Numbered from the stretch's first letter, positions 33,994-43,188 are shown. The stretch: 64,000 bases of DNA from Leptospiraceae bacterium (GCA_016708435.1 JADJFV010000002.1:62001-126000), one strand, 5' to 3'. Made by a program: numbers and translations. Notes: generated by a model from the sequence alone, not told the origin.

Positions 33994-34739
33994 AATTTTA
34001 ACCTCTGCCAGATAATATCGGGTATCCGCTTAATGCAGTATCCAACGAGTCCCCAGGGAAAAGCAGGAACTGAGGATACGGTGACTCTCTTCTCGATGAG
34101 TCTAGCTAATTCTGCTGCGCCCTTCTCTACACTAACTACAAAAGGTCGATTGCGCAAATGGGAATTCATATTTGTATCAATGAATCCTGGATGAATGGTG
34201 GTAACTAAAATTCCAAATCTTTTTAAATCGCGTCTTGCTGATTCTAAGTAAATAGTAAGTCCTGCCTTAGATGCACTGTAAGAACCGTTTCCAGGAAAAC
34301 CTCTAAATCCAGCAATAGAGGAGATACCAATGATATGCCCCTTGATTTTTGAAGATTTAAAAATTTCTCCGGCAGCGTCGATAGTCGCCATAGCTCCTAA
34401 AAGATTGGTTTCAATGACTTGCTTGTCGTGCAGGAATTTTCCTGTGCCTACAGGAGAGGAACCGGCTACACCTGCGTTAGCCACAACATGCGTTAGTCCC
34501 CCTAGGCAGTGATGCAAATCTTTTAATACAGAGAAAATATTCTTATAATCTGTAATATCTAAAGAGCGAATTTCTACTTTGAGGTTCATTCCGAATTTGG
34601 CGTAAAGCTCTTCTCTCAGTTTTTGCAAAAGATCAAAGCGTCGCGCAGTAAGACCGAGTGCGTATCCTCTCGCAGCAAATTCAAAAGCAAGATTTCGCCC
34701 AATGCCTGAGCTTGCGCCTGTGATAATAATTGCGTTCAT
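33990..34739 (-). CDS. Short-chain dehydrogenase/reductase
   Basis: This 249-residue classical SDR has the cofactor loop IITGASSGIGRNLAFE (TGxxxGxG), NAGVAGSSP (NAG strand), catalytic Ser in IIGISSIAGF and YSASKAGL (YxxxK). After the active site, TTIHPGFIDTNM gives the usual PG segment. The substrate cannot be told. The C-terminal hydrophobic region (PAFPWGLVGYCIKRIPDIIW) may bind lipid or membrane. It is first in a minus-strand operon with the tyrosine phosphatase and NDH-2, and diverges from apt. Confidence 0.9.
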   Translation of the reverse strand: MNAIIITGASSGIGRNLAFEFAARGYALGLTARRFDLLQKLREELYAKFGMNLKVEIRSLDITDYKNIFSVLKDLHHCLGGLTHVVANAGVAGSSPVGTGKFLHDKQVIETNLLGAMATIDAAGEIFKSSKIKGHIIGISSIAGFRGFPGNGSYSASKAGLTIYLESARRDLKRFGILVTTIHPGFIDTNMNSHLRNRPFVVSVEKGAAELARLIEKRVTVSSVPAFPWGLVGYCIKRIPDIIWQRLKF

Positions 34740-34845
34740 AGATAGACGTTGAAAAATGTAAAACTAAGAGTCAATTACATTTACAATTTGTGATTTACGA
34801 AATGAAAAAGAATTTCAAACTGGTAGATATACAAGGAAATCAACT

Positions 34846-35379
34846 ATGTCTATCGTAAAATCAAAAATCAGAACTATACCAAATTGGCCTAAGCCTGGAA
34901 TCATGTTTAGAGATATCACTTCTCTCATACTAGATCCAGAAGGACTCGCACTTACGATAGGCACATTCGTAGCAAGATATGAGAAGAAGGGAATTACAAA
35001 AGTAGCCGCAATCGAAGCAAGAGGATTTATTACAGGGGCGGCAGTGGCTTTTCAATTAGGAGTTGGATTTGTTCCGATTCGTAAAAAAGGAAAACTCCCT
35101 GGTGATACGCTTAAGCAAGAGTATGCGCTCGAATATGGAACAGACAGCATCGAAATTCACAAAGATGCAATTGTTCCCGGCGACAAAGTTCTTATCATGG
35201 ACGATCTAATTGCGACAGGTGGAACACTTGGTGCGGCAATCCAACTTGTCCGCGCTCTCGGTGGCGAAATCTACGAAGCAGGAGTTATCATTGATTTGCC
35301 CGACTTAAATGGAAGCAAAATTATTAAAGAAAAATATGGAATCGATATTTATTCCATCTGTGAATTTGAAGGAACCTAA
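34846..35379 (+). CDS. apt: Adenine phosphoribosyltransferase
   Basis: This 177-residue enzyme salvages adenine to AMP using PRPP. IRTIPNWPKPGIMFRDITSL is the APRT N-terminal signature. AAIEARGFITGAAVAFQL and GFVPIRKKGKLPG form the purine-binding and flexible-loop regions. VLIMDDLIATGGTLGAA is the PRPP-binding motif. Length and motifs are complete. It is monocistronic, and its 3' end lies five bases from the convergent response-regulator gene. Confidence 0.95.
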   Translation: MSIVKSKIRTIPNWPKPGIMFRDITSLILDPEGLALTIGTFVARYEKKGITKVAAIEARGFITGAAVAFQLGVGFVPIRKKGKLPGDTLKQEYALEYGTDSIEIHKDAIVPGDKVLIMDDLIATGGTLGAAIQLVRALGGEIYEAGVIIDLPDLNGSKIIKEKYGIDIYSICEFEGT

Positions 35380-35383
35380 TTCC

Positions 35384-35788
35384 TTAACTTTCAGAGTCTT
35401 TTCTATTTTTGTATTCTGTAACCAATTTAATAATCATTTCGAAGAGTTTATCAATATCAACTGGCTTGTATAGATAACCATCTGCCAGATTGGTTTTATG
35501 CTCTTCATCTTCGTAAGCAGTAACGACAATGATCGGATAATGCCTATTATACTTTTCGCGAATAATTTTAATCATTTCTAAGCCATTCATTTCGGGCATT
35601 TCAATATCCGTGATGACAATATCTGGATTGATTTTAGAAGCGATTTCAACGCCTTCTACTCCGGTCCTTGCAAGAAATACTTCTCCGACTTTTCGTTTTA
35701 AAGTTCTGTTCGCAGAATAGAGAATAACCTCATCATCTTCTACATATAATACCTTTAGAGTTTTTAATATCTCCTCATTCGCAATCAT
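35384..35788 (-). CDS. Single-domain response regulator (CheY-like)
   Basis: This 134-residue stand-alone receiver has acidic pocket residues E17-D18-D19, phospho-aspartate D61 (DIVITDIEMPEMNG), Thr in VVTAYED and the switch Lys in YLYKPVDI. There is no output domain, so it probably works through protein contacts or a phosphorelay. It overlaps the upstream kinase gene (ATGA), which is its likely partner. An Hpt protein at 63224 shows phosphorelays occur in this genome, but a link is unproven. Confidence 0.9.
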   Translation of the reverse strand: MIANEEILKTLKVLYVEDDEVILYSANRTLKRKVGEVFLARTGVEGVEIASKINPDIVITDIEMPEMNGLEMIKIIREKYNRHYPIIVVTAYEDEEHKTNLADGYLYKPVDIDKLFEMIIKLVTEYKNRKDSES

Positions 35789-36996
35789 TCTATTATCCTC
35801 AACTGGATGCTAAAGACAGCTCCGTTTTTACTATTTGTAACGCTCAGGCTTCCATCCATATTTTTTTCTACAATCATCTTAGCCATAAACAGACCAAGCC
35901 CATGCCCATTTTTTTCTTTTTTCGTGCTAAAGTAAGGATCGAATATTTTTTTGAAATTTTTATCAGAGATCCCCCCTCCATTGTCTTCTATTTGAATTAT
36001 TACTTCGCGACGCTCAAGGTAAGAGATGGTGCTAATAAATATTTTCCCTTCTTCTACATTTCTTTCCCTTAGCACTCCAATCGCATTTTCTAGTAGAGAT
36101 CGTAAAATTCTTATAAATGCATCCTTACTTCCGAATACTTTGAAGTTATCCTCTCCGCTAAAGAAGAGTTGAATTTGTTTGTTGTTTTTAGTTTGTTCAA
36201 TGATAAAGTTTTCGATATCATTTTTTAAAAATTCTTTCAGGTAAAAATTATCCTGCTCTGGTTTTGAGAGATACTTTCTAAAATCATTTATGATCTCAGA
36301 CATTTGATGAATCAATTCCTTCGAATGAGTCATCATTTGCTCTATGTAATCTTTGTTTACTTCATCTTGCTCATAGGCGTATTCTAAATCTTGAATCAGC
36401 CAATGCAATGAATTTAATGGCTGTCTCCAGTGATGAGATATTACACCTAGCGTATCAACGATAGCCGCCATTCTTGATTGCTCTGCGATAATTTCATCTT
36501 TACGTTTTGAATTGGCAACTTCTTCTTCAACTCTTTTGGTCAGTATTTCATTGAAGTGTTTTAAATTTTCCTCAAAGTCCATTCTTTCTGTGAAGTCTTC
36601 ACTCATCAAGACTAAATGCGTAACTTCTTTCTTATCGTTGAACACTGGATAGATTACACTGCGCACCCAAAATATTCTGAGATTTGTATTTTGTATCTCA
36701 CTCGTTTGTGTAAAATCATATTTGATCGGAGGAATCCATGTAATTTCTCCTTTTAAAGCGTTGAGGATAAATTCCATTTGCCCATTATTTTTCAACTGCT
36801 CGTCATGCAGTAGATTATAATGCTGTAGGAGATACTGACTAGTAGCCTCATCTACATTCCAGAGTTTATTTAGGGCTTTGTTCGCAAAATCAGGAGTTCC
36901 ATCTGCTTTATAAATGGCAATACTGAACGGACATTCAGACAGAACTCCAGACAATTTCTTGTTTTCATTTAAGAATTGTTCTAGTTCTAAATTCAT
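35785..36996 (-). CDS. Cytoplasmic PAS-type sensor histidine kinase (HxWRQPL type)
   Basis: This 403-residue soluble kinase has a PAS-like sensor in residues 10-140 (FSIAIYKADGTPDFANKAL; WVRSVIYPVFNDKKEV) and a coiled coil (about 145-175). The H-box LGVISHHWRQPLNSLHW carries H188. The HHWRQPL form is a recognised kinase subgroup often associated with PAS sensors. The N-box LRSLLENAIGVL, G1 QIEDNGGGI and G2 KEKNGHGLGLFMAKMIVEKN are present. No membrane helices are seen, so it senses a cytoplasmic signal. It is translationally coupled to the single-domain regulator. Confidence 0.88.
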   Translation of the reverse strand: MNLELEQFLNENKKLSGVLSECPFSIAIYKADGTPDFANKALNKLWNVDEATSQYLLQHYNLLHDEQLKNNGQMEFILNALKGEITWIPPIKYDFTQTSEIQNTNLRIFWVRSVIYPVFNDKKEVTHLVLMSEDFTERMDFEENLKHFNEILTKRVEEEVANSKRKDEIIAEQSRMAAIVDTLGVISHHWRQPLNSLHWLIQDLEYAYEQDEVNKDYIEQMMTHSKELIHQMSEIINDFRKYLSKPEQDNFYLKEFLKNDIENFIIEQTKNNKQIQLFFSGEDNFKVFGSKDAFIRILRSLLENAIGVLRERNVEEGKIFISTISYLERREVIIQIEDNGGGISDKNFKKIFDPYFSTKKEKNGHGLGLFMAKMIVEKNMDGSLSVTNSKNGAVFSIQLRIIE

Positions 36997-37111
36997 TCCC
37001 TTACCTGCCTCAGCTATTTATATTTTTTTATGGCAATGAATTTGATAAACAATATTTTTTATTTTTTGCAATCCAATCAGAAGTAAAGCGATTTACAAAG
37101 GTTAGGCGCAG

Positions 37112-37540
37112 TTATTGATTCTTAATTTCTGCCAATTCTTTATAAGCTTTAAGATATTTATTTAAACGCTTTATATCTTTCTCCTGAATGGAGTCCATGC
37201 GACGGATATCCATGTTATCCTCTAAGTCATTTAGCTTCACAGAAATGGCTAGATGATTTTTTTTGACTCTGCTTATAAAATCTTCGTAAGGTTCATCTTC
37301 CGTCTTTTTTGTAAGGCATTCAAGGGCAGAAAGAATTGTAGAGGAAAATCCTTCTTTGCCGAGCATTTCAAAAGTCCAATCGGAGTCTTCTACTACATCG
37401 TGTAAGATTCCGAGAATTTTTTCATCTATAGTCCTGCCTCTAAATCCGACGCGCATTACATGCTGAATATAAGGCTGACCATTTTTATCTGTTTGTCCTT
37501 TGTGTGCTTCCAAGGCGATTTCAATTGCTCGTTCAATCAT
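37112..37540 (-). CDS. SpoT/MESH1-like HD-domain hydrolase
   Basis: This 142-residue protein is an HD_4-type metal phosphohydrolase resembling the hydrolase domain of RelA/SpoT and small alarmone hydrolases. AIEIALEAHKGQTDKNGQPY and IQHVMRV form the first helices with a metal-binding His. ILHDVVEDSDWT is the HD/ED motif. VKLNDLEDNMDIRRM matches the KLxDxxxNM segment. Length is close to stand-alone members. A ppGpp substrate is plausible but unproven. It lies 22 bases after, and on the same strand as, the VapC toxin. Confidence 0.82.
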   Translation of the reverse strand: MIERAIEIALEAHKGQTDKNGQPYIQHVMRVGFRGRTIDEKILGILHDVVEDSDWTFEMLGKEGFSSTILSALECLTKKTEDEPYEDFISRVKKNHLAISVKLNDLEDNMDIRRMDSIQEKDIKRLNKYLKAYKELAEIKNQ

Positions 37541-37562
37541 ATTATCCTACTTGTTTTATAAA

Positions 37563-37967
37563 TTAGAATGGATTTAATACACTCACTCCTGAATCAGAAA
37601 AGTCCTTTGTATTGCGGGTAACTAGTATTAACCCTTTCGTAATGGCTGTGGCTGCAATGAGCATATCGGCTTGAGTGCGAATCTTGCCCTTTGCTTCTTG
37701 TTTGGCTCGTAAGTTTCCTGCTAGTTTTGCAATCTTATCATCAATTTCTAAAACGTTAGGCGGAAGTGATAGCAATGCAGACCACCACTTCAAAAGATTT
37801 TTCCTTTGTGCCGCAGGAAGTTTTTCGATTCCAAACTCAATCTCTTCTATTGTAATTACACTAAGAGTAATTTCATCGAGAGATTCGAAGAACTCTAATA
37901 CGGATGGATTTGGTTTTTTCCGAGCAAGCTCAGAAATTACATTAGTATCTAAAAGGTAATTGCTCAA
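37563..37967 (-). CDS. vapC: VapC-family PIN toxin (FitB-like)
   Basis: This 134-residue PIN ribonuclease starts at TTG 37967. Key residues are D7 in YLLDTNVISEL, the acidic helix IEEIEFGIEKLP, and the third and fourth acids in RTQADMLIAATAI and RNTKDFSDSG. VLEFFESL with LSVITIEEIEFG is the FitB-like pattern. Only five bases separate it from the Phd-type antitoxin stop, so the two form one operon. There is no clear ribosome site of its own, which favours translational coupling. Confidence 0.9.
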   Translation of the reverse strand: MSNYLLDTNVISELARKKPNPSVLEFFESLDEITLSVITIEEIEFGIEKLPAAQRKNLLKWWSALLSLPPNVLEIDDKIAKLAGNLRAKQEAKGKIRTQADMLIAATAITKGLILVTRNTKDFSDSGVSVLNPF

Positions 37968-37972
37968 AGGAG

Positions 37973-38251
37973 TTAATTAAAATTGGGACTTGGGCGTGAT
38001 TTGCGAGTCGAAGTAGGAAGTTTTTTAGGAAAATGGGAGCGAAGTTCTTTGGAAAGTTCAAGAAAGTGTTTTAGTTTTGTGCGGGGTTGGCTTTCATTTT
38101 CAATCTGTATTAGCTTTTCGTAAGATTTTTTACTTAGAATAACACTTATATCCTTTCCGCGACTGGAAATAAACTGGGGTGCAACCTCTGCTCTGTGCAA
38201 AACTTCCGAAAATCTGGACTTTGCCTGCGCTACATTAAAATAATTATTCAT
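37973..38251 (-). CDS. Phd/YefM-family antitoxin
   Basis: This 92-residue antitoxin starts at ATG 38251, six bases after GGAGG. The GTG two codons earlier overlaps the ribosome site and is not used. YFNVAQAKSRFSEVLHRAE and FISSRGKDISVILSKKSYEK form the Phd/YefM DNA-binding fold. The Lys/Pro/Ser-rich C-terminus binds the VapC toxin. A perfect inverted repeat sits just upstream at 38270-38287 and overlaps repeated CATAGTCAC words, which fits autoregulation. Confidence 0.88.
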   Translation of the reverse strand: MNNYFNVAQAKSRFSEVLHRAEVAPQFISSRGKDISVILSKKSYEKLIQIENESQPRTKLKHFLELSKELRSHFPKKLPTSTRKSRPSPNFN

Positions 38252-38269
38252 AGTCACCCTCCATAGTCA

Positions 38270-38287
38270 CATAATGCCACCATTATG
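38270..38287 (-). promoter_or_regulatory. Putative Phd operator palindrome
   Basis: CATAATG (38270-38276), spacer CCAC and CATTATG (38281-38287) form a perfect 7-bp inverted repeat, 19-36 bases upstream of the antitoxin ATG. The arms extend loosely as ATAGTCA and GACTAT. The word CATAGTCAC also occurs twice at 38249-38270. Position and symmetry fit binding by the Phd dimer. Confidence 0.6.
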
Positions 38288-38362
38288 ACTATATAAGAAT
38301 TTACGTCAAGTAATTTTATTTCCTTTGACAACTGACTTTAGGCTAGTAGAATTGAAATTAGA

Positions 38363-39337
38363 ATGAGTTACGATCCAAAAGAATTAACCAAAGGAATTTT
38401 AGAAGGGAGCAGGCGAGCCCTTGCAAAAGCAATTACGCTAGTAGAAAGCAGCCGAGTCGAGGACTCTAAAGCCGCTGACGAAGTTTTATATGGAATTGTC
38501 AGTAAGCAGACTTCATCGATTCGAATTGGAATTAGCGGAGTTCCCGGTGCGGGCAAATCAACGTTTATCGAAGCTTTAGGAATGTATGTCATTTCCAAAG
38601 GCAAGAAGGTTGCTGTATTGGCAGTTGACCCGACTTCTCCCATTACAGGCGGGAGCATCTTAGGGGATAAGACGCGTATGCCAGAGCTAACACAAAGCAT
38701 GAATGCATTTATCCGCCCTTCCCCTACAAGTGGCAATCTAGGTGGGGTCACTCGCAAGACAAAGGATACGATTTTACTCTGCGAAGCTGCCGGTTATGAA
38801 GTGATTATCGTTGAAACAGTAGGTGTAGGACAATCAGAAGTAGCCGTTGCCGATATGACAGATATGTTTTTATTATTACTACTAGCCGGTGCGGGGGATG
38901 AATTACAGGGAATCAAAAAAGGAATTATGGAAATGGCAGATTTGATTTTGATCAATAAGGCAGATGGAGCAAACAAAATCAATGCAGAAAACGCACGGCA
39001 TGAATTTGAAAATGCACTTAGATTATTTAAACCAAAATATAAATACTGGAACTCTCCTGTAATAACAATCAGTTCCCTACTAAAAAGCGGTATTGCAGAT
39101 GTATGGGAACAGATTCAAGATTTCATTGTTGTATCTGGTGAACAACTCACCATTAACCGCAAGACACAATACGACAAATGGCTTTGGTCTTATCTACAAA
39201 ATCAAATTTACTACGAGATCCAAAATTTAAAAGAAAACAATCCTCTCATTTTAAAAATACAAGAAGATGTGAAAGAAAAAAGAATCTCCATTCGAACAGC
39301 AGCAAACTCAATTTTACAGGAATATAAAAAATCATGA
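38363..39337 (+). CDS. meaB: MeaB/ArgK-family G3E GTPase (methylmalonyl-CoA mutase chaperone)
   Basis: This 324-residue P-loop GTPase protects and reloads B12-dependent methylmalonyl-CoA mutase. Walker A is GISGVPGAGKSTFIEALG (about residues 57-74). AVLAVDPTSPITGGSILGDK and TRMPELTQ are the family G2/switch regions, IIVETVGVGQSEVAVADM is switch II, and LILINKADG is the base-specificity NKxD. The C-terminal dimerisation helices are present. No mutase gene lies in the window. It overlaps the VWA gene (ATGA) and therefore heads a three-gene operon with an unexpected composition. Confidence 0.93.
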   Translation: MSYDPKELTKGILEGSRRALAKAITLVESSRVEDSKAADEVLYGIVSKQTSSIRIGISGVPGAGKSTFIEALGMYVISKGKKVAVLAVDPTSPITGGSILGDKTRMPELTQSMNAFIRPSPTSGNLGGVTRKTKDTILLCEAAGYEVIIVETVGVGQSEVAVADMTDMFLLLLLAGAGDELQGIKKGIMEMADLILINKADGANKINAENARHEFENALRLFKPKYKYWNSPVITISSLLKSGIADVWEQIQDFIVVSGEQLTINRKTQYDKWLWSYLQNQIYYEIQNLKENNPLILKIQEDVKEKRISIRTAANSILQEYKKS

Positions 39338-41055
39338 AAATAAAATATTATCTATTAACCTCACTGTTCACTTGCCTACTTCTGAATCATTGTTCGTCTG
39401 CTGTGGAAGAAAAATCAGCACCAGCCGCTGAGCCTTCTCGGGGTTATCCGCATTCTGCTTCGGGTGTGTCCGATTCTGAGATAGCAAGAAAACCTGCCAG
39501 AGAACAGAACCAGCCTGCAAAAATGCCCCCTGGTCGTCCGCAAAAAAATATCACAATAAAATCGAAAGAAAAAACCCATGGGAACATCTCGAATAATAAA
39601 GATAAACTCCCCGCATCACCTAAAGATGAAGAATACAACACAGAGCAATATGATAAAATCAATGACAATCCATTTCTAGATGTAAAACAAAACCCACTTT
39701 CGACTTTTTCGATCGATGTGGATACTGCCTCTTATGCGAATGTAAGACGGTATTTAACTAGTGGTTCGCTTCCTCCGAAAGATGCCGTTAGAATAGAAGA
39801 ATTAATCAACTATTTTTCGTATAACTATAAAGAGCCTGAAGGTAAAACTCCATTTTCCGTTGCTACAGAAATTTCTACCGCTCCCTGGAAGCTTGAAAAC
39901 TACTTGATGAAAATAGCATTAAAAGGAGTTTCCATTGAAAAGAAAAATATTCCTCCTCGCAATTTAGTCTTTTTACTTGATGTTTCAGGCTCAATGCTCA
40001 CCGCCGACAAATTGCCATTAGTCAAACAAGGACTAAAACTATTACTCGGAGAATTAACTGAAAAAGATAAAATTTCCCTCGTAGTCTACGCTGGTGCAAG
40101 CGGACTTGTTCTTCCTCCAACTGGCGCTGACAAAAAAGAAAAAATTATTTCAGCTCTCGACGCACTAGAAGCAGGTGGTTCAACAAATGGAGGCGCCGGA
40201 ATTGAACTCGCTTACAAAGTTGCTCGTGAAAATTTCAACAAGCAGGGAATAAACCGTGTTATCCTCGCTACTGATGGAGATTTTAATGTCGGAGTGTCTA
40301 GTCAGGGAGAATTAATTCGAATGATTGAAAAAGAAAGAGAGTCGGGAGTGTTCTTAACAGTTCTAGGCTTTGGAACTGGCAATATAAAAGATACAACGAT
40401 GGAACAACTTGCCAATAAGGGTAATGGAAATTATGCGTATATAGATACGTTAATGGAAGCAAGAAAAGTATTAGTAACACAAGCAGGTGGAACACTCGTT
40501 ACCATTGCAAAAGATGTTAAACTACAATTGGAATTCAATCCAAAGTTCGTTAAGTCGTATCGTCTTATAGGCTATGAAAATCGCCTGCTTCGAAATGAAG
40601 ATTTTAATGATGACAAAAAAGATGCTGGTGAAATTGGGTCTGGTCACTACGTCACCGCATTATATGAGTTAACCCCTACACAAAATAAATCCACTACTCC
40701 AGCCGTAGACCCGCTTAAATACCAAGAAGATAGAAAAAACTCTAAAGCATCAGACTCAGATGAAATCCTTACCATCAAATTTAGATACAAAGAACCCGAT
40801 GGAAGTAAAAGTAGTCTACTCACGTTCCCAATTCAATACAATATTTTAGATATCGGGCAGACCTCTAGCGACTATCGCTTCGCCGCATCCGTTGCAGCCT
40901 TTGGAATGCTTCTTAGAGATTCGGAGCACAAAGGAAATGCAAATTGGAAAGACACTTATGATTTAGCCAAAAAATCTCTCGGATCTGACAAAGAAGGCTA
41001 TAGAGCCGAATTTTTAACGTTAGTGGATAAAGCTAAGAGTCTTTCTAAAAAATAA
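39334..41055 (+). CDS. VWA-domain lipoprotein (YfbK-like)
   Basis: This 573-residue lipoprotein has a leader ending in LLLNHC (cysteine near residue 20). A disordered Pro/Lys/Asn region to about residue 110 is followed by the YfbK-type N-terminal domain (NPLSTFSIDVDTASYANVRR). The von Willebrand factor A domain begins near residue 205 with an intact MIDAS motif, VFLLDVSGSM (DxSxS), and ATDGDFNVG later. A DUF3520-like C-terminal domain ends in YRAEFLTLVDKAKSL. Such proteins are envelope-attached and bind divalent metal at the MIDAS. The start overlaps meaB by four bases. It lies three bases before the Amt fusion. Confidence 0.9.
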   Translation: MKIKYYLLTSLFTCLLLNHCSSAVEEKSAPAAEPSRGYPHSASGVSDSEIARKPAREQNQPAKMPPGRPQKNITIKSKEKTHGNISNNKDKLPASPKDEEYNTEQYDKINDNPFLDVKQNPLSTFSIDVDTASYANVRRYLTSGSLPPKDAVRIEELINYFSYNYKEPEGKTPFSVATEISTAPWKLENYLMKIALKGVSIEKKNIPPRNLVFLLDVSGSMLTADKLPLVKQGLKLLLGELTEKDKISLVVYAGASGLVLPPTGADKKEKIISALDALEAGGSTNGGAGIELAYKVARENFNKQGINRVILATDGDFNVGVSSQGELIRMIEKERESGVFLTVLGFGTGNIKDTTMEQLANKGNGNYAYIDTLMEARKVLVTQAGGTLVTIAKDVKLQLEFNPKFVKSYRLIGYENRLLRNEDFNDDKKDAGEIGSGHYVTALYELTPTQNKSTTPAVDPLKYQEDRKNSKASDSDEILTIKFRYKEPDGSKSSLLTFPIQYNILDIGQTSSDYRFAASVAAFGMLLRDSEHKGNANWKDTYDLAKKSLGSDKEGYRAEFLTLVDKAKSLSKK

Positions 41056-41058
41056 ACT

Positions 41059-43188
41059 ATGTTAAAAACTAACTTTGATATACTATGGATGATCATTTCT
41101 TCCGGTCTTGTGTTTTTTATGCAAGCTGGATTCCTTTGCTTGGAATCAGGACTAACTAGAACAAAAAATTCCATTAATGTTGCGATTAAAAATATCACTG
41201 ACTTTGGGATTGCTACACTTGTTTTTTATTCTGTCGGTTTTGGTTTGATGTATGGAGAAAGTTTTCATGGAATTGTGGGCTTTAATTCTTTCTTCCCTAA
41301 TTTTTCTGTTCAGCATCCTGAAACTCCGGTATTTTTTTTATTCCAACTTATGTTCTGTGGAACAGCGGCAACTATCGTTTCGGGAGCAGTTGCCGAGCGA
41401 ATGAAATTTAGCGCCTATTTAATAGTAACCGCTCTCATTTCATCAATCATATATCCCGTCTTTGGACATTGGGCTTGGGGAAAAAATTTAGGTGAATGGA
41501 CAAGCCTTAATGGATGGCTCAACAAAATCGGATTTGTAGACTTTGCAGGCTCTACTGTTGTGCATAGCATTGGAGGTTGGGTTGGACTCGTTGCATTAAC
41601 ACTGATTGGAAGTCGTGAAGGAAAGTATTCTGAAGATGGAAGTATTCGAAACATCACCGGAAATAATTTGCCAATTGCTATGCTTGGGACTCTGATTCTC
41701 TGGTTTGGTTGGATTGGATTTAATGGGGGAAGCACTCTTTCTTTTTCAGGAGCAATTCCAGGAATAATCGCCAACACCATGTTAGCCGCAGCAGGAGGAA
41801 TGGCATCGGCTTTGATCTACGGTTGGATAAGGCTTAAATATGCAGAGGCAACACTTCCCTTAAACGGGGTTCTTGCCGGTTTAGTTTCTATCACAGCCGG
41901 ATGTCATGCAGTAACTTCCTTTGAAGCTATGATTATTGGATTTGTTGCGGGGATTCTAATGTTTGAAACTCGAAATCTCTTAGACAAATTGCGATTAGAC
42001 GATGCTGTGGGGGCAATCCCTGTTCACCTCGCAGGTGGAATATGGGGAACTTTTTCTGTAGGCATCTTCGGAAATTTAGATATTCTCGGAACTGGACTCA
42101 GTAGAATAGAACAAATTCAAGTTCAACTCCTCGGAATTTTTTCGTGTGCAGGATTGGCATTCGGAATCAGCTATTTAATCCTAAGGTTGATAAATAGGTA
42201 TTATCCGCTACGTGTTTCACAGGCGAACGAAAGGCAGGGTCTTAATTTCGCTGAACATCGTGCGACTACAGAGCTGTCTGATTTATTTTTAGAAATGGAA
42301 TACCAGAAAAGGACAGGAGATTTGTCGAAAAATATAACAGTGGAACCATTCACAGAAGTAGGTCAAATCGCAGAGAGATACAATCTAGTCCTGGATAAAA
42401 TTCGTGCGAATATAAAAGAAAAAGAAATTCTCACCAATCAATTAGAAGTCAATCTAAATATAATTCAAAGCGATTTATCTACAGCAAAAAAAATTCAATC
42501 CAACATATTATCAAAGAATGATAAAACGATTGGCGACTTAGAAATTTCTATTCGTTACTTACCTCTCACAGATGTCGGAGGTGATTTTTTTGATATAGCG
42601 GAACTCAAACAGGGACTAACGCGTATTCTTCTCGCTGACGCAACGGGTCATGGAATCCAGGCTGCGTTGATTACGATGGCAATAAAAACAATTTATGAAT
42701 CTGTGAAGCGAGGACTTTATAGCGTAAATGAAGCTCTTTATCATATGAACAATGAATTCTTGCATTCTTTTGAAAATCTAAATCATTTCTTTACTTGTAT
42801 TTTAATCGATATAGATACGAATAAAAATAAAATTCGCTATTCCTCTGCAGGTCATCCTCCACAGTTTTTAGTCAATGGTTCAGAAATTATTAAAATGGAA
42901 AAGACTGGTCGCATGATCGGTGTTATGCCCAAAGCACAATACACTTCCAACGAACTTGAATTCAAGGCAGACAGCGGATTATTTCTATTTACCGATGGTT
43001 TAACAGAAGAATGGAATTCAGAAACAGAAGAATTTGGAGAACAAAGGTTAGAGCAGTTAATTCAAAATGCAGGGGAAATTCCTATTTATAAATTAGTTGA
43101 TACGATCTTGGAGGAACAGCGAAAATTTATCGGCTCCACTGCTATACAAGATGATATTTCTATCATTGCCATCAGCCGTAAAAATTAA
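41059..43188 (+). CDS. Ammonium transporter (Amt) fused to SpoIIE/PP2C phosphatase
   Basis: This 709-residue fusion has residues 1-385 as a complete Amt channel: CLESGLTRTKNS, FCGTAATIVSGAVAERMKF, DFAGSTVVHSIGGWVG (D161, pore H169) and AIPVHLAGGIWGTF (pore H323), with about 11 helices. Residues 390-480 are a HAMP-like/coiled-coil linker. Residues 485-709 form a SpoIIE-type PP2C domain with DVGGDFFDIAE (D509), LLADATGHGIQAALIT (D527), YSSAGHPPQFL and LFTDGLTEEWN. The logic is that ammonium binding or flux would control dephosphorylation of a cytoplasmic partner. Amt-kinase and Amt-cyclase fusions are known; I do not know an experimentally described Amt-PP2C. It is the last gene after meaB and VWA. 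No P-II (glnK) gene is adjacent. Confidence 0.9.
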   Translation: MLKTNFDILWMIISSGLVFFMQAGFLCLESGLTRTKNSINVAIKNITDFGIATLVFYSVGFGLMYGESFHGIVGFNSFFPNFSVQHPETPVFFLFQLMFCGTAATIVSGAVAERMKFSAYLIVTALISSIIYPVFGHWAWGKNLGEWTSLNGWLNKIGFVDFAGSTVVHSIGGWVGLVALTLIGSREGKYSEDGSIRNITGNNLPIAMLGTLILWFGWIGFNGGSTLSFSGAIPGIIANTMLAAAGGMASALIYGWIRLKYAEATLPLNGVLAGLVSITAGCHAVTSFEAMIIGFVAGILMFETRNLLDKLRLDDAVGAIPVHLAGGIWGTFSVGIFGNLDILGTGLSRIEQIQVQLLGIFSCAGLAFGISYLILRLINRYYPLRVSQANERQGLNFAEHRATTELSDLFLEMEYQKRTGDLSKNITVEPFTEVGQIAERYNLVLDKIRANIKEKEILTNQLEVNLNIIQSDLSTAKKIQSNILSKNDKTIGDLEISIRYLPLTDVGGDFFDIAELKQGLTRILLADATGHGIQAALITMAIKTIYESVKRGLYSVNEALYHMNNEFLHSFENLNHFFTCILIDIDTNKNKIRYSSAGHPPQFLVNGSEIIKMEKTGRMIGVMPKAQYTSNELEFKADSGLFLFTDGLTEEWNSETEEFGEQRLEQLIQNAGEIPIYKLVDTILEEQRKFIGSTAIQDDISIIAISRKN

